In this document: positions 11,980 through 22,906 of the stretch, piece after piece
Position numbering within the stretch: position 1 is the stretch's first letter
Layout: each line of letters opens with the position of its first letter
From: Blastomussa wellsi
Lineage: Eukaryota > Cnidaria > Anthozoa > Scleractinia > Plerogyridae
DNA length: 64,000 nucleotides
Assembly: GCA_947652115.1 (NCBI GenBank)
Contig: OX393563.1
Span: 4,195,516 to 4,259,515 of the forward strand
Reading direction: 5' to 3'
The notes under the pieces: model-generated
The model's input: the letters and a program-made list of their open reading frames with translations, nothing else
The model's database searches: none
Told to the model about the DNA's origin: nothing
Program-made: the position numbers and the translations under genes

Positions 11980-14900
11980 TTAGACAAACTGATAGAGTGC
12001 GTGACTTTGGACCCACTTCTCTTTCAGTTCATGTTGTGGAAGCTCTCGATTGAAGACCAGGAGATCGCTGAGGTATGCGTGGATCGCCTGTCCAGTGTCC
12101 TTCCTCAAGCCAATGTCGAAAACTGAACGCCCTGAATTCCTGAAGTCGATCATTTGATCTCCATGAACAACATTTTCAACTTGCTTGATTCCGTTTGCGT
12201 ACATTTTAATTTTACCATGGTGCCCACGTTTCCAGGTCACAGCTAAGTGGATCCATTTATCATTTTGGACGACTACCAAATTACTGCAACAGACAACCAG
12301 GTTACCTTTCAATGTGATGTGAATGTTATTTATAGTGGTCATGCACTTAGCTTCATGAGCACTAAATAAACAATAGCCTCTATTTGGCGCGGAAATATGC
12401 TCGGATATTGTCCGCGGACATTATCTGTTCCGAGAAGTGAACAGTTTTCCGAGAGTGAAGCTCGAGGAAAACTGTGAGCTTCGACTATTTAACACCTAAA
12501 CATTCTGTGGGCGTTCAATTTTATTCTGTTCAATATAATATGTTCAGATCTATTTCACTGAAAAATTTACTCGGGATGAAACTAAACGTGCGAACATGAA
12601 ACACAACGCAGTGCCCCGGCCAGGGCTCGAACCCGCCGGTAGCGTTCGATGTAGAGCCCAGCGCACTCTCATAAGTTGTCAAAAATGCGCATCGCAACGT
12701 TCTCGTGAGCATCGTTACATACGTACCCGGAAATATTACCCTTCAAAGTGATCATTCTGAGTAGGACCACTACCCTTAATTATGAAGTCTTCTAGAAGGA
12801 ATTGTTTATACAGTAGGGGGATGTTCTTTAGTAGAACATTTGAAATTTGAGTAGTGTAATCATTCTTAATTTTTGGGATTGCTATCAGAGTCCAATTTTG
12901 TATATAAGATCTTATTTGTTCTGCCCCTGTGCGTAGAATCTTCACTCCGTCTGTACTTGGGTGCCCTGTGTCCTTTGGGGTTGAAAGAAAATTGTTTACC
13001 CCTCAACTGAAAAAATGATACCCTATCTAAGGATCGAGAACCTCAAAACACTGTACCCTAATCCGCGGCACCCCTCGTATTCAGACGAAGAAAAATCTAG
13101 TGATGAATTCAAAGGAGCAATGTCGCGGTATTTTCGTTTCATTTTAAACTGCTGATGTATCACCACACTGAAACCGTTTATTGTTGCCTGTCACTTTGGA
13201 TGACAAGGATGGAAGTGCATTGAAACTTGAAAAAACTAGTCCAGTCTTTACAAGTTCTGGAGCCATTTCTCGAAAATATCACCAGAAATTCATTATGGTT
13301 TGCTCTCTTAACCAGAATTCGTTTATGTATTCCTGTTAGTCCATCAGGAGCATTTTGGACACGAGTAAAGGTACCAGGTAATGATTTTAGCAACGAATGA
13401 AGCTGAAAACAGCAAAACCCCTGTAACAGTGCCCCTTTAAAGACAACCATAAATAAAGGTGTTGTTACTGTTGAGGGGAAACAAAACGCACAGTTACTGC
13501 GGGGGGAGGGGGGGGGGGCAGTCATTAAAGTGCTTATTGTAATGAGGGTATAAACAAACCATCAACTGGACGCGTTGCAGACGTACCTTGATGCAAAGCA
13601 CAGTGGAAAAATATCTTCATCGTCGACATTTAGTGCTTGAAAACATAGTTTGCCCTTCGAAGTAATGGCAAGTCTGAACGATGGAGAAACCGACCAATCA
13701 CTGTAAATCGGTATATGAACTGTAGGCAACTCCACCAACTTAATCCAGACGGCGATGGTCAGATCTGTGCTATGGATCGGAATAGCTGGTGTCTCGGCAT
13801 ACGACAATGGATTACCGTCCAGATAAAGTACTGCCAGGCCATCCTGCTTGCTGAATTCTGCAGTCTCCCTTAAACTGCAAAAAAGTCAAACTTGGTGTTT
13901 TTCTACTTAGTACAAACATTTGACTGAAGGAGTATAAAGAGAGCTCTGTCGCATGTTACACATTTTCATAAGTTCAGCCTAAATTTTGCACGTTTGTCAA
14001 TTACTACCCTCAATCTTCCTCACACGGAGCCATTTTCGTTTCTTCTCGTTTTACTGTTGCTTCAGAGTGTCTTTGTACGTTGTTTACCACGTGTTGAATT
14101 AAGGTCATTTCAAGATTTCCTTTGATTTGAAAGCAATTGAAGGTGTAAAATATCGCAAGTAATTACTACACATCTTCCTCATTCGGAGCCAATTCCGTTT
14201 CTGTTCTACTCATACTGTTGCTCCAGAGTGTCTTTGGTACGTTGTTTACCACGTGTTGAATTAAGATCATTTCAAGATTTCCTTTGATTTGAAAGCAATT
14301 GAAGGTGTAAAATATCGCAAGTAATGACTACACATCTTCCTCATTCGGAGCCAATTCCGTTTCTTCTAATCATACTGTTGCTTCAGAGTGTCTTTGGTAC
14401 GTTGTTTACCTGACTTAGTTAAGTTCAGATTATTTCAAGATTTCCTCTGGTGTAAAATATCGCAAGTAATGACTATACGTTGTCAAATTAAGACTTAACA
14501 TGGTGACCCTTATGATATAACAAACAACGAAAAACAATACAAAAATGAGGTGAAGAATGAATAATTTTGAAACTTTGTACAAGATGTAGACCTACAGAAA
14601 CAACGACGACAAGTGGTAATTCCATAAACACTGTTTTAACCCTGCTAAAATTAGATAAGACTATAATGTACAGGAATTTCGTTTAAATCAACTTCTTACT
14701 TGAGAAGTCTGTCCGTACCATCGAGCTTCCAGTGGAAAGGAAACCCTGCATGAAGAAAGTCAAAAGATCGCTTCAGGACGTTTAAAATAGTGTAATTGTA
14801 GTCCGTGGATTGTTATAACAAGACAGCGTTGCACGGTTTTAGTGTCTTTAATCAACTCAGGTTACAGCGCTGTTTTCTGTAGTACCGTACCCGCTGAAAG

Positions 14901-17900
14901 CTCTTAATGCTCTTTGAGAGAACAGCGTCTTTCCCAAGACTGACGCAAACTGAGGATGGCTCTAGGCCGGGAGGGCGTTGAATCTGAATTCCAGCGTACT
15001 GAGCATTGGGCCAAATTAAAGCGCATCTGGCATTCTTAGCACCGGCGCTACGCAAATTCAAGGAAGAGGATCAGGAACCATCACATAGGAAACCTCAGCG
15101 AAATATTAGCAACAAAGTATTTCTAATTTGACCACGCCAACATTACATTTTAATCCTCTCCGGCCCCGCATTAATTACTTAGTTTAGGAAGAGAAGTTTA
15201 CCGACACATGCGGCCCCATCCTGAATTTCGTCGGCAAGACAAGAGCACGTGAAACCGCCAATCGTGTTCACGCACGCTTCAGCCGAGTTACAGTTGTGTT
15301 CGTTTGTTGAGCATTCATCTTTATCTGTTGGAAAATATTAAAAAATAACTTCTTGAACTGAAGCCACTTTTTCTGTGCCGAATTCAGAAAAACTTGAACA
15401 TTGATCCAGAATGCGGAGTACACAAAATGTACGATTAATGAATGATAGCTTATTATGAGAACATAAAATTAATGATGTTCTGTAACGTTCTAGGAGTCAA
15501 ATGTCGTGTTATATAATCAGTGTTTTGGCATAGTTGATTAAAACCCGTACACTTCCACTGTCCTTCAGGATATTGAAGGATTCCCATGCTAAAGGGAGGG
15601 AATGGTTCTTTCGAAATTTTGTTATTGTGTAAAGTAAAATGTTCTGATTAAATAAAAACTCTAAGAAGCATTTTAAAGATTTCATAACCGACCGATCTAA
15701 ACAAAATAATTTGATAAAGCATTGGCGTCATGTAACGAAGTGATGACTGTTAGCCAAGGACATTTGCTAATTTCAGTACCTTTACAGGTTTTGCCGTCTC
15801 CCGTGTATCCGTCTTTGCAAGTACAAATGAATGAGCCTACGATATTTGTACAGTCAGCTTCAGCAGCACAGTCATGCGTATTAGCCATACATTCATCTAT
15901 ATCTTAAAAACACAGTGGATAAATTTGTTGGTATAAGGGCGGTATTTCCTTAGCTGAAAAAATACTTTTAATTATTACATGTTGCCTTGAACATAATCAA
16001 CTTGAACGCGTAACATAATCATATAACAACAACAACAGCAACAATTTTTTGAGGTATTTCCATATATATATACAATCTATGTAAATTTCACTTGTTATGT
16101 AGCATTTTGCACCTATAGTTCATGATAACGAAAACAAATTAAAGGAGCAACTGATTTTTTCAAATCAATGTATCGATGCTATTGAACAGGAACAAAAGCT
16201 TTGAATTGATATTGATTTTTTTCATTGAAGAGAACAGAACATGAGATTGATTTTTAGCATCATTGCAGGGGCAGAAGAGAGGATAAAGGGTAAGAGAGGT
16301 CATCCCCCATATGGGCCCTATTCTAAGGTAATCCGTCTCAAGTTATTTTTAGATCACCCCTATCCCAAAGGGATCAGTAAATAGCCAATCATATGGCGCG
16401 AACTTTGATGGCGTAGACAGCCCACGCAGATCATCCACGCAAAACACTCGCGCATTGTGCAAGGCGGCCTCAAATAAAATGGGTGAAGACGGAGATATGT
16501 TTTGTAGACGAAAACGATTACAAGAAAGTTTCTAAACCAAGTAAGACTGGAAAACGACGATGGAAAAAGAGTCGTCCGTCGTGGTAATAGTAGGGAGCTT
16601 AAGCAATGACGACGGCGACGGCTAGGACGACGCCTGCTTAAAAATGAATTTATACTTGACGCACGAATCTCGCAATTGTCTTGATGTATTCGGTGCATAT
16701 ATCGCTTTCAAACGCAGTTCTTGTAGAAAATAAAAGGACGGAGCTTATTTTCAAACAGAAAAACGAAAATTAAGCCGTCGAGGTTCACGTTCTCCAAAGT
16801 ACTCAGAATTTGGTCATTTCACGTTGTTGTTTTGCAGAGGACGGCAGAGAAATGTACAAAAAATTATAACGCACGTGCAGAGCTATTGTACTGCTCATTA
16901 AATCTTTTGTTTTGCGACGTTCTCGTTGACGTTGCCGTCGTGGTTTGCTTAAACTCCCCATTATACCCGCGAGAACGAGTGCGTTCTAAAAATAACTTGA
17001 GACGGATTACCTTAGGAAAAGGGCCCAGATTACCTCCCTTACCCTTTATCCTCTCTTGACTGGCACAAATATAGAACAAATTTAGTCAGCAGCCCAAAGT
17101 CCATATGCAAAAGCTGGCTGTGATAACGTCAAAGAAAAAATGTTCTTAAGTTAGCCAACTATTCATAGCTCGTAGGTTTGCCCTTACTGACCCTAACTGA
17201 GGATGTCACTCCTGAGTAACTTGTAGCACCAAACCAATCAACAAGGGTTCGACGTACAGTGCTCATTGAAAACAGCGATAAATATCCGCGCGTATTTGTT
17301 ATTAAACTAAAGCACGATCACACCATCACGAAGAATCTGAAAAGCTCCGAAAGTTTCTTTTTCTCGATTGCTAACGACAATAGGTATTATTTTGACATAA
17401 CAACCTTCAGTGCATGTATTTCCCTTGAATCCAGGATCAGGGCACAGACAGCAATATCTTCCTGTGGTGCCAACCGACAAGCATGACTGCCTTTCCGGAC
17501 AAGGAACACCACACGGATTCTATTAAAAAAGAACAATTAATCAAGCAGTGTATTGTCAGTTCCTGTTTACATAACCAGAGAGGTTTCGGCTAATGAACTA
17601 TTAGACAATAATCGCTTGAGCAAATAGAACATATCTTATTTGTTTGTTGGTGTGAAAGAAAGTAAAACAAACGGGGGGATAGCCAACTTTGAAAGTTTTC
17701 CAAGTAATAACAAGTTAAATAGTAAAAATTTTTTAAGGTTTTTAACGTTTTCGTTGTCTGCGCTTTTTTGAAACCAACTTTAACGTGACAGTCTTGTGTT
17801 GATGTTTTTTGTAAATAAAATTATTCAAACAAATAAGTATCTGTAACAGACTTACCACTGATGAGCGGTAAATAAAACCAGGCCTTGACACAAGGTATTC

Positions 17901-19309
17901 TGGGTGCATAACATGGTGAGAGCTGCTTAGTTCACAAACTTTGTTTTCTACCCCTCCCCTCTGAGGTGGTCCAAGGTTGTAGGATTTGCAGGTATTGTCC
18001 AGAAAACATATCCACTGACAGAGTTCTTCATCCTGTACGGTTACGTTCCTAATGATGCTTTCGTTGAAAGATTTGTCTCTATAGACGCCCACGAAATTCA
18101 ATTCTCGACAAAGCTCTGGGTAAAAACCAAAATCCCTGAAGGTGTTAAAGTGTCTCCATGCAGTTTTTTCCAGATCACACCAGACATTTTCAACTGGCCG
18201 TTTTGCAGCAGGCTACCCAAACTCGGATCGATTAGTCCTAGGTTTTAGTTTGATATAATACATTTTTGGGGAAATTCGATATTTCTATGACAACCATAAA
18301 CAGAACTTTTTGGGAATCAGATTTGACGTAGAGAAACCAATTCGCCACTTTCACATTTCCCATAATACACCTTGCTTGCTCCCCCCCCCCCCCCCCCCTC
18401 CCCAAAAAGATGCATAAGCGTTGTCTTCAGTTTCTCTTGGGACGACTGTAATACCCAGGAGAAATGCGAAACAAAGCTGTGCAAAATTTTGGGGGCAAAC
18501 AAGGTGTAGTATGGGAGATGTGGAAATGATCAATATCTGAAACTATGATGTACTGCAAAAACTATATTTCGATACATTATATAAAACTACAACCTAAGAA
18601 GAAGATCTGGTTTAAATTTCATCGTTATAAGTTTGAGAAGCTTGATCATTTTCATAATATAACAGCCTTTCCCAAGCTGTAAATTCCCAAACGATACGAG
18701 GAAATCAATGCAACTTTCCTGCCTGTTATTATAAAGTACCATCTCAATTTTGTGTTCATTCGAGACATATATACAAGTTGATAGTGGGTCCTTAAGTTAA
18801 TTTTGTCACGAGCTAACACTACTAGAAACTTTTCGCTACCTTGTTGCACCTTGTAAAACATGTGCGAAATATTTCAGTTTTTGTATGGGATCCAATGTTA
18901 AAATATTGCTTTAAAAATTTTGGTTTGGAAAAATTCGCGTAACCTAAGCCTAGTTACAACTGAACTAAACAATTTTACTGATCAATTTTAAGGAAGGAAA
19001 GTTAAACATAAATGTTTCAAAATCAACGCAGTAAAAGAGAACATAGATTTGCTGACTCCGCTATCTTTTTTTTGAAAAGTGGTCAAGTGTATATTAATAG
19101 AAAAACCTCAAAGTAATTCATTATATTTACTTTTTTTACTGTCAATGAATTTTTGTAACAGTTAATTACTAACCTTGGGTCGCAACGTTTACAGTAATGC
19201 AGTGAAGCCAAATTCCCCAAGAAAGAATTCGAAGCACAACAATTGTTATAACAGAGAAATAACAACTTCTCTTGCCGATCAGCGTAGTTTGAACTGTGAA
19301 ATCACTCAT
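11980..19309 (-). CDS. Secreted PAN/Apple-EGF-LamG (concanavalin-like) protein
   Basis: Eight exons join in phase on the minus strand: 19309-19174, 18115-17856, 17519-17405, 15902-15780, 15324-15202, 14745-14700, 13874-13587 and 12283-11980 (464 residues). Exon 1 starts at an ATG and encodes a basic then hydrophobic stretch (SVITIVVLRILSWGIW) typical of a signal peptide or signal anchor. Exon 2 is a PAN/Apple domain (LCRELNFVGVYRDKSF, CQWICFLDNTCKSYNL, PEYLVSRPGFIYRS). Exon 3 is an EGF-like module (NPCGVPCPERQSC). Exons 4 and 5 are calcium-binding EGF modules beginning DIDECMANTHDC and DKDECSTNEHNC. A 46-nt exon leads into a LamG/concanavalin-like domain (LTIAVWIKL, DKWIHLAVTWKRG). All EGF exons have phase 1 borders, as in exon-shuffled genes. 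Role is probably extracellular matrix or cell-surface recognition; no specific partner can be named. The exon 1 link is inferred from phase. Confidence 0.8.
12607..12700 (-). repeat. tRNA-derived SINE head fragment
   Basis: Read on the minus strand it has a pol III B box (gggttcgagccc) after a tRNA-like segment (gagtgcgctgggctctacat) and ends in ggggcactgcgttgtg, the same junction seen in the fuller SINE copy at 20.5 kb. It lies in the last intron of the LamG gene. Confidence 0.5.
14013..14470. repeat. Tandem repeat, ~160-bp unit, about 2.8 copies
   Basis: The string cggagcca recurs near 14025, 14184 and 14346, and each unit contains gagtgtctttg, cgttgtttacc and tttcaagatttcct. The copies differ by small indels; the third is truncated. 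It is intronic in the LamG gene, just downstream of its 46-nt exon in genomic order. Confidence 0.75.
16274..17057. mobile_element. MITE with long imperfect TIRs (784 bp)
   Basis: The left arm (agagaggataaagggtaag, then tatgggccctattctaaggt, aatccgtctcaagttatttt) is repeated inverted at the right (aaaataacttgagacggatt, accttaggaaaagggccc, cttaccctttatcctctct). Arms are about 85 bp. The interior has no convincing ORF. It lies in the intron between the first and second EGF exons of the LamG gene. Confidence 0.7.
18380..18406. repeat. Poly-C tract
   Basis: A run of C interrupted by a single T, in intron 1 of the LamG gene. Length may be unreliable in the assembly. Confidence 0.8.
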
Positions 19310-20514
19310 TCTGGTCTACAATCACATGCTGCATATTTTCGCAAAGGCAATAACTAAGGTAATACACTCTTTCGTGTGCAAAGAATCTCTTTGAGTTTTG
19401 GAAAACACAGTTGGTGCTATTTTACATTGGTTCTAATCAATTTTTTATTAGTAGAATGTTTTAAATTTAAATTCATTTTATTTAAATTGATTTCAAATGC
19501 TTGAACGCTCGGTTCTTGTTCTTTCTTTAGTACTATTGAAAGCTGAAAAGAATACGATTGAGGCTGGGAAATCATCCTCCCTCATCAAGAAGCAAGGCTT
19601 TATTTCGCACATTTTCTGAAAGGCAGTAGGGAACAAAATTCTTTGAAGTATTAAGCTTGGGAAAAACAGTTGCTGTTTTTTTGTTGCTGTTAATAAATTT
19701 TTAAGTAGCAGAATGAATTTTAAATTAAACCCTTGTGTCATTTTGAAGGCAAAAATTTGCAACTTTCAGCGCTTGGAAAATCGACAATTTTATCGTAGAA
19801 TTCTCAAACTTTGGATTTGTGCATTTGAAATAGTAAATTTTCAATTATGCAGTAAAATTTCGCTTCATAGGCAGTTTAATTGATCTATGACACATACACA
19901 TTTTTTGAGCCTGTACAAATAAAGACCGCGAAACTAGTTACCAGCTGAAGAGAATTTGTAAACAAATTGGTTGTATTCTATGTGAATTTTCGGATGTCGG
20001 TTTTTCGCTTTTGTTCTGTCTGGTTTTAGGACAGGCTGATTGTTTATCATTTACAAAAATGAACACAAAAACTTCTGTTTCGTTGAAATAAAAGAAACCC
20101 CACATGATGCTGTATCCAGCCAGTTCGGAGTTAAAAAACAACTTGCGCACGTCGGGATAAAATCAAGCATATATTAAAAATACAAAAGATTTTGAATTCA
20201 AATTCATGCAAGTATTTTGCATGACAAAAGAAGAAAATTATATGCCTCCCTTTTATCCCGACGCGCGCAAGTGTTCTTGAAACTCTGAATTCGCTTAACC
20301 ATCCTGGTTGACTTCTACCATTATGGTTGTTCGGATCAATCGGAACCTAATAGCAAAGGTAATCAAACTTTGTAAAGTACCAAAAAAAAAAGGAAAATAA
20401 AGAAAACAAATTAATTATAGTGTGGGTGAAATTTAATTTAAGTAGTTCACTATTAAAAAAATTGTTTCTAATCGCTAAACTTTGTTCATTAAGATTCATG
20501 TTTTTAAAGGAGCT

Positions 20515-20755
20515 ACGTCACGACGCGACGAGGCGCAGCGGTCTGGGTTCCAGCCTCGGCCAGGGCACTGCGTTGTGCTCTTGGGCAAGACACTTTATTC
20601 TCAGTGCCTCTCTTCACCCAGGTGTATAAATGGGGACTAGCATCCCATCCAGGGGGGAGTAGAAATACTCTCTGTCGCTTCATGCTAAGGAAACCGGGAT
20701 AAGCTCCGGTCTGATGGGCCACTAGGCCCGAATGCAGACTTTACCTTTTACCTTT

Positions 20756-20756
<1 letters not shown>
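20515..20756 (+). repeat. tRNA-derived SINE, near full length
   Basis: A tRNA-like head (ggcgcagcggtctgggttcc) is followed by a conserved body (ggcactgcgttgtgctcttg, cacccaggtgtataaatggg, actagcatcccatccagg, gatgggccactaggc, gcagacttta). Partial copies of the same body occur at 40.4, 48.7 and 60.4 kb. It ends at a (GATA)n tract. Confidence 0.65.
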
Positions 20757-20790
<34 letters not shown>

Positions 20791-20950
20791 TTTATTGAAA
20801 TTACCCTTGCAGCCCGAGGGCTGCGACGAACCAAACTAGAAACCTTAAAATAATAGGTTACTAAGGTAGAAAAACATCAAATAGGTGATGCTTAACTTTT
20901 AAGGGGCACAATATTAGTATATCTAGACGTGCCCCTCTCCTCTCCTTCCA
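20756..20950 (-). repeat. (GATA)n microsatellite joined to a probable LINE 3' end
   Basis: About nine GATA units (20756-20790) run into tttattgaaattaccc and a unique-looking tail. A short tandem repeat abutting TTTATT also occurs at about 21367 ((gat)n, then ctttatta) and 23881 (cataca repeats, then ctttattc). This is how reverse-oriented, 5'-truncated CR1/L2-type LINE ends with microsatellite tails look. No ORF remains to confirm it. Confidence 0.4.
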
Positions 20951-22263
20951 ACATACAAATTTAAGTGTTACATATTATATTTACATACCACTTATTATAT
21001 CTACATATCATTTGTATCAATTAGGGATTGGAGGAATAAATAAAATAAAAAAAAAATAAAAAAAAGATGGTTAAGGATGGAGAAGATTGAAACGGATTAC
21101 AAATGACGAGTTTGAAAGATTTAGGTTAAATATTTCAAAATACACGAACTAATTTGTTACCATAAAGTACGTAGTTCCTTTAACTTCATTCTGTTGACAC
21201 AGTGAACAACGTTAAATTGTTTAACCAAAATGTAAGATGTGCTCTACACCCAAAAGTGTGTCCCAGATCGGCGCCTGGGTTTGAGAAACAGTCCCAACAC
21301 CAATTTAATCCAGTCTTTTCGTCGTAACTACTCAAGACTTGCCATAACTAGCCTGACGTGTCAGGCATGATGATGATGATGAGGAAGACTTTATTAAAGT
21401 GTCAGAGTATTTAGCTTTATACAAACTAATTGCGGACACTATTAGAATAAAAAAATATATCTTAACTATGGATAGAAACGTAATGAAAACCAGGCGGGAG
21501 GCGGAAGGGTGAGGAAACGAGCGGATGTGAGTGAAACGACTGTAATGCTGTAAACCCCAGGGTCGTATGGGGGCAAATTCCACACACCTTTACTTCCTAC
21601 AAGAAATATCCCAGCAAAATCAAACACTATGTTAGAAAAAAAAACATTTAGTTTTCCTAGTTTCCCTTCGTAAGTCTAGAACGGAATCTTTTAAGCAGAA
21701 AATGCGCTCTTTACGAGCATTACCGGCAGGCAAAATGCGACAATTTAGGAACTGAATCTTTCCAAGTCTAAGACACACATTGACAATACACAAATTAATA
21801 CAGATCGAACGCCGGGGGAATTAAGCACAACAACACGCGCAAACTAAACATTGTTCAAGAACTGTTTATTTGACTCACTACTTCGTTTAGTCTCTTTGAT
21901 TTCCTAGCTGTGATCTTTAATTTAACATAACACCCGGGACATACAACACGACTCAAGAAGCTAGAATTGCTCTCCCCTATCGCCCCAACCAACTCTTACC
22001 TTTTTTCGTCCCGCGTGCACCATAATTCGGCAGTGCACGCTAGAGCATGAACCAATTGTTAGCTTTTTGCCCTTTTTGTTTAAAAACAGTGTTCTCCCCT
22101 CCTTAAGACAACTTCGTCAAAAAGCTTCTTGATCATATATAAGTCGAAGGTTTCTTTATTATTGGATTTTTAAGATTTTCCTTTCTTGTATAAATAACAG
22201 TGCTACAGTCAAACAATCCCTTTATCGGCTACTATCTTGAAAGACGAATCTTTAGTTAACCCG

Positions 22264-22792
22264 GTATGGCGTTCCATCCCCGCCAAAATTCGAATTGACA
22301 ATACAACATTCAATCATGCAATGCTATACATGCCCAAGAGCATTACAACATTCCCAAACACTCTGCGTTGTTCTCGATACGACTACGATATGTCATAAGT
22401 TACAATACAACGTCTTAAATCGCAATACAACATGTTCACATACATCGTACAACATGTGACAACTGACTTTACAACATGTTGCCGATGAATACTGTTCTTG
22501 ATTGACTTTTCAACCTTGTATCATCACGAAGCGAACGCCACGTCTCTGTTTACGTTTATACAACATGCCACGGGCTCGATCGATGAACTTCACAAGATTT
22601 TTCCAAACGCGACTTTATGCTGCATGTAACGATCGGGTTACAACATAGGTTTACAACATGCCACGACATGGGTTTACAACATGGGTTTACAACATGCCAC
22701 GATAGGGTTCACAACATCCGTCAAACTCAATCGATAATCAATCGATTATGAACTCTTAAAATGTTAACCGCTGACCCGGTTATTTCGCTGTC
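22264..22792 (+). repeat. Left terminal inverted repeat of the HECT/DDE transposon
   Basis: About 529 bp, inverted match to 34889-35438. It contains eleven copies of ACAACAT, mostly as TTACAACATG, spaced 20-60 bp and clustering toward the inner edge. Such subterminal arrays are typical transposase-binding sites. The inner edge is at ttatttcgctgtc. Confidence 0.85.
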
Positions 22793-22906
22793 TCTTTTAC
22801 CGCTGACAAAGATCTGTGATTACTATGGGCTATTTGTCCATCGATGCACTATCTGCTCCATGCGGCGATTTTGAAGATCGTGTCTAATCTTTAATTTGTA
22901 TGGACG

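Larger units (their letters stand above)
19310..22263. other. Gene-poor stretch before the large transposon
   Basis: Apart from the SINE, the GATA tract and the LINE-like tail, I see nothing gene-like. Open frames here are short and lack splice context. Confidence 0.5.

Noticed and set aside
12736..12945. Minus-strand open frame in the last LamG intron
   Set aside because: The composition looks somewhat protein-like but no family, start context or splice link can be shown.
14852..15061. Minus-strand open frame near the LamG gene
   Set aside because: It lies between exons that already join in phase, and its sequence shows no EGF, LamG or other signature.
16360..17079. Open frames on both strands inside 16274-17057
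   Set aside because: They fall within a MITE with long TIRs, are Arg-rich artefacts of its sequence and match nothing.
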